Under the pieces are notes generated by a model, which searched no databases, was not told the origin of the DNA, and was given only the letters and a program-made list of their open reading frames with translations. DNA of 49,224 bases from an uncultured Caryophanales bacterium (GTDB lineage: Bacteria > Bacillota_I > Bacilli_A > RF39 > UBA660). The DNA is taken from assembly GCA_948442255.1 (NCBI GenBank), contig CAOJRT010000010.1:1-49224 (forward strand), written 5' to 3'. This document shows positions 1-7,731 of the stretch, piece after piece. Numbering within the stretch: the stretch's first letter is position 1; each line of letters begins with the position of its first letter. The position numbers and the translations under genes were made by a program.

Positions 1-965
1 TGCGATTGATCTTCAGTTTGTTGCTCTGAACTCTGTTCTTGCGATTGTTCTTCAGTTCCTTGCTTTGAACTTTGGTCTTGGGATTGTTCATCAGATTCTT
101 GCTTTGAACTTTGGTCTTGGGATTGTTTCTCAGATTGTTGCTCCGAACTCTGTTCTTGTGATTGCTCTTGAGGTTGTTGCTCTGAACTTTGTTCTTGCGA
201 TTGATCTTCAGATTCTTGCTCTGAACTCTGTTCTTGTGGTTGTTCTTCAGTTTGTTGCTCTGAACTTTGTTCTTGCGATTGATCTTCAGTTTGTTGCTCT
301 GAACTCTGTTCTTGCGATTGTTCTTCAGTTCCTTGCTTTGAACTTTGGTCTTGGGATTGTTCATCAGATTCTTGCTTTGAACTTTGGTCTTGGGATTGTT
401 TCTCAGATTGTTGCTCCGAACTCTGTTCTTGTGATTGCTCTTGAGGTTGTTGCTCTGAACTTTGTTCTTGCGATTGATCTTCAGATTCTTGCTTTGAACT
501 CTGTTCTTGTGGTTGTTCTTCAGTTTGTTGTTCAGGACTCTGTTCTTGCGATTGATCTTCAGTTTGTTGCTCTGAACTCTGTTCTTGCGATTGTTCTTCA
601 GTTCCTTGCTTTGAACTTTGGTCTTGGGATTGTTCATCAGATTCTTGCTTTGAACTTTGGTCTTGGGATTGTTTCTCAGATTGTTGCTCCGAACTCTGTT
701 CTTGTGATTGCTCTTGAGGTTGTTGCTCTGAACTTTGTTCTTGCGATTGATCTTCAGATTCTTGCTTTGAACTCTGTTCTTGTGGTTGTTCTTCAGTTTG
801 TTGTTCAGGACTCTGTTCTTGTGATTGTTCATTAATTTTCTGTTGATTTTTATTTTCTTTTTTTCTAGTATTATCAATTCTAAAATAATCGCTCATTATT
901 AAATCTGGATATTGATATTCTTCACCATAATCTAATAATTCTTCTAAATTAGGAATATTTTCCAT
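1..965 (-). CDS. Gln/Glu/Ser-rich tandem-repeat protein (partial, C-terminus outside window)
   Basis: Minus-strand frame starting ATG at 965-963 and open to the left edge, so the C-terminus is missing. About 45 non-repetitive residues (acidic and tyrosine-containing, beginning MENIPNLEELLDYGEEYQYP) are followed by a tract of 13-residue units such as SQEQSSEQQTEEQ. No signal peptide or membrane segment precedes the repeats, so the visible part looks cytoplasmic and intrinsically disordered. Its ATG shares one base with the TAA stop of the upstream AAA+ ATPase (TAATG), which implies translational coupling and joint function. I do not recognise a family. A scaffold, aggregation or surface role would be guesswork. 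The frame is stop-free over more than 320 codons. Confidence 0.75.
   Translation of the reverse strand, partial: MENIPNLEELLDYGEEYQYPDLIMSDYFRIDNTRKKENKNQQKINEQSQEQSPEQQTEEQPQEQSSKQESEDQSQEQSSEQQPQEQSQEQSSEQQSEKQSQDQSSKQESDEQSQDQSSKQGTEEQSQEQSSEQQTEDQSQEQSPEQQTEEQPQEQSSKQESEDQSQEQSSEQQPQEQSQEQSSEQQSEKQSQDQSSKQESDEQSQDQSSKQGTEEQSQEQSSEQQTEDQSQEQSSEQQTEEQPQEQSSEQESEDQSQEQSSEQQPQEQSQEQSSEQQSEKQSQDQSSKQESDEQSQDQSSKQGTEEQSQEQSSEQQTEDQS
58..830. repeat. Nested tandem repeat: 39-bp unit within a 273-bp higher-order unit
   Basis: The sequence ccttgctttg recurs at 58, 331 and 604, exactly 273 bp apart. Each 273-bp block holds seven diverged 39-bp units (13 codons each on the minus strand). About 2.8 large blocks lie between 58 and 830, and further 39-bp units continue left to the window edge. 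Identity between large blocks is much higher than between neighbouring 39-bp units, which indicates recent block duplication on top of an older 39-bp amplification. All periods are multiples of three, so copy-number change keeps the minus-strand frame open. Confidence 0.93.
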
Positions 966-3250
966 TATTTTAAAGTCCTTTTTAAAACCTTATTTGGAGT
1001 AATAATAGCAGATGATTGAGAAATAGAATCATAATAATTTGTAAAATCAGGTTCAGTAGTAATATCTTGACTTATACCAGGAATTCTATTTCTATTATTT
1101 TCATCTTCTACAATTCTACCAGTTTGAGACATTGTTAAAGATGAAAAATAATTAGGATTTCTCTCACTAGAAAATTGAGGAATAAAATTACCAAAAATAC
1201 TTCTTGCAATGAAAGCAATTTCCCTTTGGAATGGATCCAACTGTTTAAAAACATCATTATTTTCAAAATCTTCATCAGAAGTATATAGCAAATATTCACC
1301 TTTTAATTTATATTTTGGATAAACATATAGCCTTTTTTTATCTTCATCTCTTTCAACTTTCCACTCGAACACAAAATTATCTTCATCAATATCCATTTTA
1401 GGTTTATTATCCCAATAATCATCACTAGGGCTCATACTGACAAATGATAAATTCATTGGTATAAAGTCCTCAATTTGAACTTCCCATCCTTCTAATTTTA
1501 ACCTTTCCCAATCTTCTTTCTCTCGTTCAAAATAAGATAATCTTCGAACTAAATCTCTATCAGTAAATATACTAAATTTTTTTGCATTAATAAATGATGC
1601 TGGAATAGCTAGTTCGGGATTAAATCTACAAATTTTTTCTATTGTTTCATAAAGTGGTTCAGCCTTATATTTTTGTAAATATCTAAAATAACAAACATTT
1701 AGACTATCATCATGTGTAATTTTTACATTAGAAGTTTGATAAGTATGAACTCCATTTTGAAAACTCATTTTATCCAAAACTAAATTTGGTATATTAGACA
1801 ATATTTTAGCATTTAGTCCAGTAAGTTTAAAATCTTTTGCTGTAAAATCTGAAAAGTATAAATGGTTCATATCAATATTTTCTTTATGGTCATAAATTAT
1901 AGTTATTATAGTGCATAATCCTCTCATCAATAATCTTGGAGAAACATATTCTTTATTGGCAATTAGTATTAAAGTATTTTTATATTTCATTAATCCCACA
2001 AAATTGTCATCTTCAAAATTTAAAAATCCAAATCTACTATTGGGATTTCCCTTATATTTAATCTTTTCAAATAAGATTTCTAATGCTCTAGGGTCTTGAT
2101 GAGTAATAACTCCAAGTTCTACGATTTTTTCTTTATTTTCTTTATCTAAAAAGACTAATGCTTGATCATCCTTCATATTATCCAAAATACTGGCAATATC
2201 TTTCATTGGATCTTCAAATTCATCTTCTTCGAAAATATATTCACCATTATCCTTTTTTTCTATATATTGTTCTACTAAACTATCGGCATCTTTTTTACTC
2301 ATATAGTCATCTTGATTATCCATATCTAAGTCAAGAGTTTCATTAGTATAATTACTTTCTTGATTTTGATATTTAAACTTTTTTGTTAATATGTTTGTTA
2401 TAATTTCGCGACTTTCACTATCTTTACCTAATTTTCTTATTAAACTACTAATTCTTCTTGTACTGCTAATTCCATTTTCATATAATTCATTATCACTTGT
2501 AATTGCTGTAATAAGTTCTTGAAGAGCCGGCAAACGAGATAATAATTCTTCATTACTATTCATTTGCTCATTATAAATTGCTTCATAAACTTTACTAATG
2601 AATTTTAAAAATTTTGGATCGTGTTCGATATTATCAAATTTTCTTAATAATGTTTTATATGCTAATACTGGTGGCATTGGTGGAAGTTTTATCACTGAGC
2701 ATCTTCTTAGTAAGGCATCAAGTAAATTTCTCTCATTATTTTTTGCAAGAATTACATATAAGTTTTTTCTTCCATCTTCTGTTAAAGATAATATTTCATT
2801 ATTTGAAGTTTCAATTTTACCATTTTGCAAAAAATCTAAAAAGTAAGAATCTAAAACTTCTCTTGCTTTATCTAACTCATCTATGGTTAATACAACCTTT
2901 TTGCCTGCATTCGCTAAATTTATTGCTCTTGTTAAAATACCTTCAGCAATAGACTTGTCTGCATCTCCTTTAACAATAGCAGGGACATTATATGTAGCAA
3001 TTAATCTATCACTATTCGTTTCTTCAACACATTGTGTATAAATATATTCTGTTTCAGTTCCTAAAAACTGACTAAAAACTTCAGATAAAAAAGTTTTACC
3101 ACAACCAGGATCACCTTCAAGCAAAATAGCTGAAACACCTTTATTAGCTTTATTATTATAATACTTATAAAATAGGTATACATCTTCCAAAACATCTGCA
3201 CTTTGAAATGTATAACCTAGTTCTTCAAATAATTCCTTAAATTCTCTCAT
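965..3250 (-). CDS. MoxR/AAA_5-type AAA+ ATPase with long unassigned C-terminal region
   Basis: 761 residues, start ATG at 3250 after an AAGGGGGAA ribosome site. The N-terminal third is a AAA+ module: Walker A GDPGCGKT at residues 46-53, Walker B VVLTIDEL with D124/E125, a sensor-1-like Asn pair near 171-172 and arginine-finger candidates R182/R183. The spacing fits MoxR/AAA_5 chaperone ATPases, which remodel partner proteins or complexes. Residues of about 330-761 match nothing I recognise. MoxR proteins normally sit beside VWA-domain partners. Here the coupled downstream gene instead encodes a Q/E/S repeat protein. No signal peptide is present, so a cytoplasmic location is likely. The ATPase call is firm and the biological role is unknown. 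Confidence 0.85.
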   Translation of the reverse strand: MREFKELFEELGYTFQSADVLEDVYLFYKYYNNKANKGVSAILLEGDPGCGKTFLSEVFSQFLGTETEYIYTQCVEETNSDRLIATYNVPAIVKGDADKSIAEGILTRAINLANAGKKVVLTIDELDKAREVLDSYFLDFLQNGKIETSNNEILSLTEDGRKNLYVILAKNNERNLLDALLRRCSVIKLPPMPPVLAYKTLLRKFDNIEHDPKFLKFISKVYEAIYNEQMNSNEELLSRLPALQELITAITSDNELYENGISSTRRISSLIRKLGKDSESREIITNILTKKFKYQNQESNYTNETLDLDMDNQDDYMSKKDADSLVEQYIEKKDNGEYIFEEDEFEDPMKDIASILDNMKDDQALVFLDKENKEKIVELGVITHQDPRALEILFEKIKYKGNPNSRFGFLNFEDDNFVGLMKYKNTLILIANKEYVSPRLLMRGLCTIITIIYDHKENIDMNHLYFSDFTAKDFKLTGLNAKILSNIPNLVLDKMSFQNGVHTYQTSNVKITHDDSLNVCYFRYLQKYKAEPLYETIEKICRFNPELAIPASFINAKKFSIFTDRDLVRRLSYFEREKEDWERLKLEGWEVQIEDFIPMNLSFVSMSPSDDYWDNKPKMDIDEDNFVFEWKVERDEDKKRLYVYPKYKLKGEYLLYTSDEDFENNDVFKQLDPFQREIAFIARSIFGNFIPQFSSERNPNYFSSLTMSQTGRIVEDENNRNRIPGISQDITTEPDFTNYYDSISQSSAIITPNKVLKRTLK

Positions 3251-3434
3251 AGTGTTCCCCCTTAAAATTAGGTTTTATTATAGCATAAAATGATAAAAAT
3301 ATTAATAAAATGGTGTTACTATTCATTGAAAATATGGTAAGATATTATTAGAAATTGATACTTTTGTAGTATTAATTCCTAATTTGCGGGAAAAAGTTTG
3401 AAATAACTTAACCACTCGCTCCATTAATCGGAAC

Positions 3435-3451
3435 GTACAAAATTTTTGTAC
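3435..3451. repeat. 17-bp palindrome GTACAAAA-T-TTTTGTAC
   Basis: Perfect 8-bp inverted arms around a single T. The near-zero spacer makes a hairpin unlikely and a dimeric-regulator operator more plausible. It lies about 70 bp upstream of the small ORF at 3522 and about 185 bp upstream of the divergent AAA+ start. A TATAAT hexamer at 3484-3489 is nearby. Role inferred only. Confidence 0.35.
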
Positions 3452-3521
3452 TTTAGATAAAGAGTCATTATAAATTAAGGGGTTATAATGATTTTTGTTT
3501 GCAATAAAATGGTGAAAAAAA

Positions 3522-3689
3522 ATGGAATTTAAAAGTAAGAGTTTAATAAGAGATTTAGACTTTGAAAAAAAGTTAAAGATAATATGTAGCTTTAATAATG
3601 CAAAACGTGAATTTATTAGCGGAAGAATATTAGACATAAAAGGGACTGATATTAGTTTTATGGAATTAAAATATAGCAAATTTATCTAA
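3522..3689 (+). CDS. Small ORF, 55 residues, unknown
   Basis: ATG at 3522-3524, TAA at 3687-3689. The predicted protein is charged and mixed (starts MEFKSKSLIRDLDFEKKL and ends SFMELKYSKFI), which is more protein-like than the opposite-strand frame. A weak GGTG lies about 9 bases upstream and a TATAAT lies at 3484-3489. The family is not recognised. The central GRILDIKGTDI stretch could be one beta-strand pair. It may be a real small protein or chance. Confidence 0.35.
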   Translation: MEFKSKSLIRDLDFEKKLKIICSFNNAKREFISGRILDIKGTDISFMELKYSKFI

Positions 3690-3871
3690 ATCATAAAGAG
3701 ATTAAGATAATTATTATATAAAAAATTTTTCTAATAAAATGTTAAACCGAATATTGTGTTCATAAAGATCATTTCTATGTTTAAATGTTTAAAAATTAAT
3801 TATAACATTCAATAATCTTCTTTTTTATGTCTTCCCCAAAATAATTCTACACTATCATTATAGATTAAAAT

Positions 3872-3900
3872 TTGACACAAAAGAAATAATAAAATAAAAC
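3872..3900 (+). promoter_or_regulatory. Candidate promoter of the lipoprotein gene
   Basis: TTGACA at 3872-3877, a 17-bp spacer and TAAAAC at 3895-3900. The -35 is consensus and the -10 is weak. It lies just before the AAAGGAGG ribosome site of the gene starting at 3927. Confidence 0.4.
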
Positions 3901-3926
3901 AACAACAAAAAAAGGAGGAAATAATT

Positions 3927-4620
3927 ATGAAAAATTTAAAATTATTTTTAGGTGCTTTAGGAACTTCCATTTCTTTAGTCGGTTGTGGAACAGGAAATAT
4001 CCAAACTTATCCTGAGAATCTTCGCTTAGAAATTGAAACTATGAATGAGGAAAAATATACATTAAGTTATGAAATAGAATCTGAGAGAAGAGAACTTAAA
4101 GAACTTGAAAAAGAAACGGACAGCTTAGCGAATCAAGTTGCTAGTCTAGAAGCTGTAAAAGAAAGTTTAGAAAAAGATAACAAAAATTGTACTCCAATTA
4201 CTTGTCCAATAAGTAATGAATTTTCAGAAAATGGATGTTATTATTTGGGGGGAACCGCAAATTTGTCTAGCAGAAGTATACCACTCTATAGGATTGAAAA
4301 ATGATATTTTATTTTATGTAGAGGCACATTGGCCTAAAAGTATTTATGAGGAATCAAGTTATTTTTCTATAGTATCAACTTCAGGATACTATAATTATAG
4401 TGTAAGTACAAATCCAGGAAGTATCGATCATAATGAAAAAAATAAAAATATATATGAAAGTTTTTATGATATAATTGTTCCTTTAGAAGAAGTTTTGAAA
4501 GAAGAAGAAACAAAGCCAAGTTATACAACAGAAGAGTTAAGGAATACGATGAATGATATGAACCTTGGAAGCTACAACTTTGAAGAAAATGAGCAACCAG
4601 CATTTACTTTTTCTAGATAA
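3927..4620 (+). pseudogene. Lipoprotein gene interrupted by a one-base frameshift at a G6 run
   Basis: Strong ribosome site AAAGGAGG and ATG at 3927. The N-terminus MKNLKLFLGALGTSISLVGC has a basic start, a hydrophobic segment and lipobox LVGC (Cys20), so it is a predicted lipoprotein. Residues of about 35-90 form a charged coiled coil. The frame ends at 4304 with 125 residues. A second frame, +1, runs to TAA at 4620 with convincing protein composition. Removing one G from the G6 run at 4247-4252 fuses them into about 230 residues, reading YYLGEPQICLAEV across the joint. Causes could be phase variation at the G run, mutation or a sequencing error. No known family is recognised. Confidence 0.65.
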
Positions 4621-4694
4621 ATAAGAATTAAAATATAGAAAATTACAGAATTTTAAAGAATGGTGGAAGGGATGAAAAGGTTGCATATTTAAAG

Positions 4695-4751
4695 AAAAGA
4701 CTAAAATAATAATCTAAATATCAAAATGATTAGTAAAATAGTCTTTTTTTT
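4695..4751 (+). terminator. Intrinsic terminator
   Basis: Outer stem AAAAGACTA (4695-4703) with TAGTCTTTT (4739-4747), an inner TAATC/GATTA helix, and a T tract to 4751. It lies between the lipoprotein locus and the gene at 4783. Confidence 0.65.
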
Positions 4752-4782
4752 GTGATATACTCATAATAGAGTAGGTGATATC

Positions 4783-5727
4783 ATGGCAAAAAGAAAAAAG
4801 AAACAAGATGTAAAGCTAATTTCTTTTCTCTTAACACTACTCTTAATAGTAGCATCTTGTATTCTAAGCAATTACAATTCAAAAGAAAGTTTTAGTTATA
4901 AAGAAGATTCCAATAATCAAGTCATACAAGAAGTAATGCAGGAACCGCAAGAAAATCAAGTGACCACCAACTTAGAGGTTTATTTTCTGGACGTAGGGCA
5001 AGCAGATAGTATTTTAATAACCAATAACGGGCATCATATGTTAATAGATGCTGGTAATAATGCAGATGGGAAAAAGTTAGTAACTTATTTAAAAAGTTTA
5101 GGCATTAAAAATTTTGATTACGTAGTAGGAACACATCCTCATGAAGATCACATTGGTGGATTAGACGATATAATCAATAATTTCTCTATTGATACTCTAT
5201 TTCTTCCTGAAGCCTATACAACAACAAAAACATTTGAAGATGTTTTAGAAGCCATAGAACAAAATAATGTAAGCATTACTGTACCAAAAGTAAATGAGAC
5301 TTTAAAGTTAGGAGAAGCGAATTTAAAAGTAATCTATACGGGAAAAGATACAAAGGACTTAAATAATACATCCATTATTTTAAAAATGACTTTTGGACTA
5401 CATAGCTACCTCTTTACAGGTGACGCTACCAAAGAAACAGAAAATATAATCAATAATTTTGATATACAAGCTGACTTTTTAAAAGTAGGCCATCATGGCT
5501 CAGCGTATAGTACAACAGAAGCCTTTATAAAGAAAGTAAACCCTAAATATGCTTTCATCTCTGTTGGAAAGGAAAACTCTTACGGGCACCCAGCTGAAAG
5601 TACAATAGAAAGACTTACAAAGTATAATATCGAAATATTTAAAACAAGTGAGTTAGGAACAATAAAAGTAACAAGTGATGGAGAAAATATAAATATCACG
5701 CATTTTGCAACTGACACAAATGGATAG
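4783..5727 (+). CDS. ComEC-like metallo-beta-lactamase-fold hydrolase, membrane-anchored or lipoprotein
   Basis: 314 residues with AGGTGA upstream. After a basic N-terminus and a hydrophobic segment (about 11-27) containing a lipobox-like VASC (Cys26) comes a COG2333-type domain: FLDVGQADS (68-76), a metal-binding motif H118-P-H120-E-D122-H123, LFTGDA and VGHHGSAYS further on. This is the hydrolase part of ComEC/Rec2 proteins without the competence transmembrane domain. Stand-alone versions are common in Bacillota and are usually taken to be extracytoplasmic nucleases or phosphodiesterases. The DUF3006 gene 8 bp downstream is a usual companion. Substrate unproven. Confidence 0.85.
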   Translation: MAKRKKKQDVKLISFLLTLLLIVASCILSNYNSKESFSYKEDSNNQVIQEVMQEPQENQVTTNLEVYFLDVGQADSILITNNGHHMLIDAGNNADGKKLVTYLKSLGIKNFDYVVGTHPHEDHIGGLDDIINNFSIDTLFLPEAYTTTKTFEDVLEAIEQNNVSITVPKVNETLKLGEANLKVIYTGKDTKDLNNTSIILKMTFGLHSYLFTGDATKETENIINNFDIQADFLKVGHHGSAYSTTEAFIKKVNPKYAFISVGKENSYGHPAESTIERLTKYNIEIFKTSELGTIKVTSDGENINITHFATDTNG

Positions 5728-5735
5728 GAGTTATT

Positions 5736-5954
5736 ATGAAATTTAGTATAGATAGAATTGAAAATGAGGTAGTCGTAGTAGAAAATATAGAAACAAAAGA
5801 GATAAAAGAAATTCATAAAAATCTTTTACCCTCTTCTATTCATGAAGGAACTATTCTAGTATTCGTAGATAACTATTATATAATAGAAGAAGCAGAAGAA
5901 GAAAAGCGTTTAACAAGTATCAAAGAAAAATTTAACAGACTGAAAAAGGGATAA
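5736..5954 (+). CDS. DUF3006 family protein
   Basis: 72 residues with ribosome site AGGAG. It begins MKFSIDRIENEVVVVE and ends in a charged tail, matching small DUF3006 proteins, which probably fold as a short beta-barrel and typically follow ComEC-like hydrolase genes. It starts 8 bp after the hydrolase stop, so co-transcription is near certain. Molecular function unknown. A regulatory or accessory role to the hydrolase is inferred from context only. Confidence 0.8.
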   Translation: MKFSIDRIENEVVVVENIETKEIKEIHKNLLPSSIHEGTILVFVDNYYIIEEAEEEKRLTSIKEKFNRLKKG

Positions 5955-6000
5955 TTTCTCTTTTTAATTTTTATTAATATAATGTGTTAAGGAGTAAGTT

Positions 6001-6315
6001 ATGATATTTAAATTTGATTTATTTGCTAGTACCCTATGGTTAGGGCTTCTTTGTGGTACTCTTTCTTCTTTAGCCATTCAAAAGATAAAACAGACAAAAT
6101 TAATAAGCAATAAAAAGAGAATAATTTTGTTAAGTGCTTTCATTGATTTTATCCTGGGAATAGGAATTACACTACAGTTTACTAATCTTAATCTTAGTGC
6201 CTCTTTATGCGTTGGTTTATTTACTTATATAGGAGCAGAAACAATTTACGAAAAGCTAAAAAGTAAGGGAATAATGAAAAGTTTAAATGATATTCTTAAA
6301 GAAGAAAAAGAATAA
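6001..6315 (+). CDS. Small membrane protein, holin-like
   Basis: 104 residues, ATG at 6001 after AAGGAG. Three hydrophobic stretches (about 8-26, 40-57 and 63-80) are separated by basic loops, with a charged C-terminal tail (KSLNDILKEEKE). Topology and size resemble phage-type or chromosomal holins, but no diagnostic motif exists. It is the last gene before a bidirectional terminator and lies 46 bp after the DUF3006 gene, so it may belong to the same transcript. An unrelated small membrane protein is equally possible. Confidence 0.55.
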   Translation: MIFKFDLFASTLWLGLLCGTLSSLAIQKIKQTKLISNKKRIILLSAFIDFILGIGITLQFTNLNLSASLCVGLFTYIGAETIYEKLKSKGIMKSLNDILKEEKE

Positions 6316-6318
6316 TAA

Positions 6319-6348
6319 AAAAAATGAAGAAGTTTGTCTTCATTTTTT
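6319..6348. terminator. Bidirectional intrinsic terminator
   Basis: 12-bp stem at 6319-6330 pairing with 6337-6348 (AAAAAATGAAGA/TCTTCATTTTTT) with a 6-base loop. A and T tracts on both sides suit the convergent genes ending at 6315 and 6350. Confidence 0.9.
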
Positions 6349-6349
6349 C

Positions 6350-7471
6350 TTAATTTAATTTCGTTCCACAATTTCCACAAAAATTAGAACCATTTGTTGG
6401 AGTTCCACAATTAGGACAGAAATTCATTCCCATCTTGTTATTATCTTCTTTTGTATTTTGTGAAGACATGCCTGCTACAGTATGCAAAACATTATTTCCA
6501 GCTCCTTGAGCCATATTAAGCCCAGCAAATCCCATCATGGCACCATTTTCGTTAGAAGCCGCATTCTTCATAGCATCCGCAGTAGCAGCTGCCATCGCTC
6601 CTTGCATATTGTCAGAGTATACGGTGCTCATTGTTCTTGCATCCAACGCTTTTGATTCTATTGCTGCAATCTTATCAGCATATTCATCCGTAGGTTCAAT
6701 AGCTTCAATAGCTAGATCTTCTATAAGAACACCATATTTTGCTCCCCATTTTTCACTTAAAATGCCATTCATTAAAGTGGCTAAGTCTATGATATAGTTT
6801 CCAATTTCAGAGTACTTAATTTTTTTATCTGTCATAACATTACTAATAGCTTTGTAGATTTGCCCATTAAATTCTGATTTGAATTGACTTCCAAATATTT
6901 CATCGAAAGTAACACGATCTTTTGGGTTCCCTCCAATCACTGTATTAACAAGTAGTATTGGATTATCAATGCGATAAGCATAAGCACCACGACACATAAT
7001 TTTAATTGACATTTGATAAAAATTATCATAAACATTAATCGGAGAACTAGTACCAAATAAATTCCCTGTGACTGTATTTAAATTGATATAGTAAACTCGT
7101 TGGTCTTTAGCTGTTTGTCCACCAAAAGTAAAACGTGACCCAAGGGTTTTAAAAGAATCAATAATTCCTTTTCCTAATCCACCAGAAAAGATACTTGGCT
7201 CACTGCTATTATCGTAAATATATTCTCCTTCTTCAGCAGAAAATTCAATTTTACCATTGTCTATAAGCATCATCGCCCAATTCTTAGGAATGATAATTTT
7301 GCTCCCATTAGATATAATGTTTTTAGATGCGTTTTTATTTCCCTCTCCATGTTGCACATTTCCTTTTACAATGACAACATCATTTTCAACTTGAGGGATT
7401 GATACATATTCTTTAAATTGATCCCCGACTGTAGTTGACACAGAATTTCCTAAAGCTTTAATTAAACCCAT
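6350..7471 (-). CDS. SPFH-domain protein of the YdjI/virion-core-like family with C-terminal zinc ribbon
   Basis: 373 residues with AGGAGG upstream of ATG at 7471. Residues of about 30-290 form the SPFH-like domain of the B. subtilis YdjI type (GDQFKEYVSIPQVENDVVIV near the start, EAIEPTDEYADKIAAIESKALDA at the end of the domain). An Ala/Met/Gly-rich linker follows, then a zinc ribbon with C352, C355, C365 and C368. YdjI-type proteins are associated with membrane-stress (PspA-type) systems and recruit partners to the membrane. No transmembrane segment is seen. The TPM and zinc-ribbon pair at 10096-12080 belongs to the same functional neighbourhood in many Bacillota, though here it is a separate unit. 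Confidence 0.85.
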   Translation of the reverse strand: MGLIKALGNSVSTTVGDQFKEYVSIPQVENDVVIVKGNVQHGEGNKNASKNIISNGSKIIIPKNWAMMLIDNGKIEFSAEEGEYIYDNSSEPSIFSGGLGKGIIDSFKTLGSRFTFGGQTAKDQRVYYINLNTVTGNLFGTSSPINVYDNFYQMSIKIMCRGAYAYRIDNPILLVNTVIGGNPKDRVTFDEIFGSQFKSEFNGQIYKAISNVMTDKKIKYSEIGNYIIDLATLMNGILSEKWGAKYGVLIEDLAIEAIEPTDEYADKIAAIESKALDARTMSTVYSDNMQGAMAAATADAMKNAASNENGAMMGFAGLNMAQGAGNNVLHTVAGMSSQNTKEDNNKMGMNFCPNCGTPTNGSNFCGNCGTKLN

Positions 7472-7731
7472 TATTAAAATCCTCCTTATTTAAATTCGCT
7501 TTTGCTATCTAATATATTAATATTTTAGATAGTTATTAATAGTATGATAAAAAAATATTTTTTCTCTTCTAAGAGCAACCAATACCATTATTTAAATTAA
7601 TTATATAATTCTTAACAACTGATTGCAAGTAAACTTTATTCTATTAGACAAAAACAATGATTTTATAAATCGGTTAAATCTTATTACCTGAATAAAAACT
7701 TTTTCTCAAAAAAAGAAATAGTTGCGTATTT

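Larger units (their letters stand above)
3251..3926. other. Intergenic region with one small ORF and a palindrome
   Basis: About 675 bp between the divergent AAA+ gene and the lipoprotein gene. It holds a perfect 17-bp palindrome at 3435-3451, a 55-codon ORF at 3522-3689 and a candidate promoter for the lipoprotein gene. The longer minus-strand frame over 3323-3679 looks like a shadow, with no ribosome site and F/I/L-rich composition. Confidence 0.6.

Noticed and set aside
1..830. CRISPR array
   Set aside because: Units of 39 bp are contiguous with no unique spacers and stay in one reading frame; no cas gene in the window.
65..835. 256-residue plus-strand frame full of ALNF/VLAI repeats
   Set aside because: It is the antisense reading of the tandem repeat. 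The minus-strand frame starts by TAATG coupling with the AAA+ gene, has a non-repetitive N-terminus and runs on beyond 965 to the edge.
3323..3679. 118-residue minus-strand frame
   Set aside because: No ribosome site and F/I/L-rich low-quality composition; opposite-strand small ORF is more plausible.
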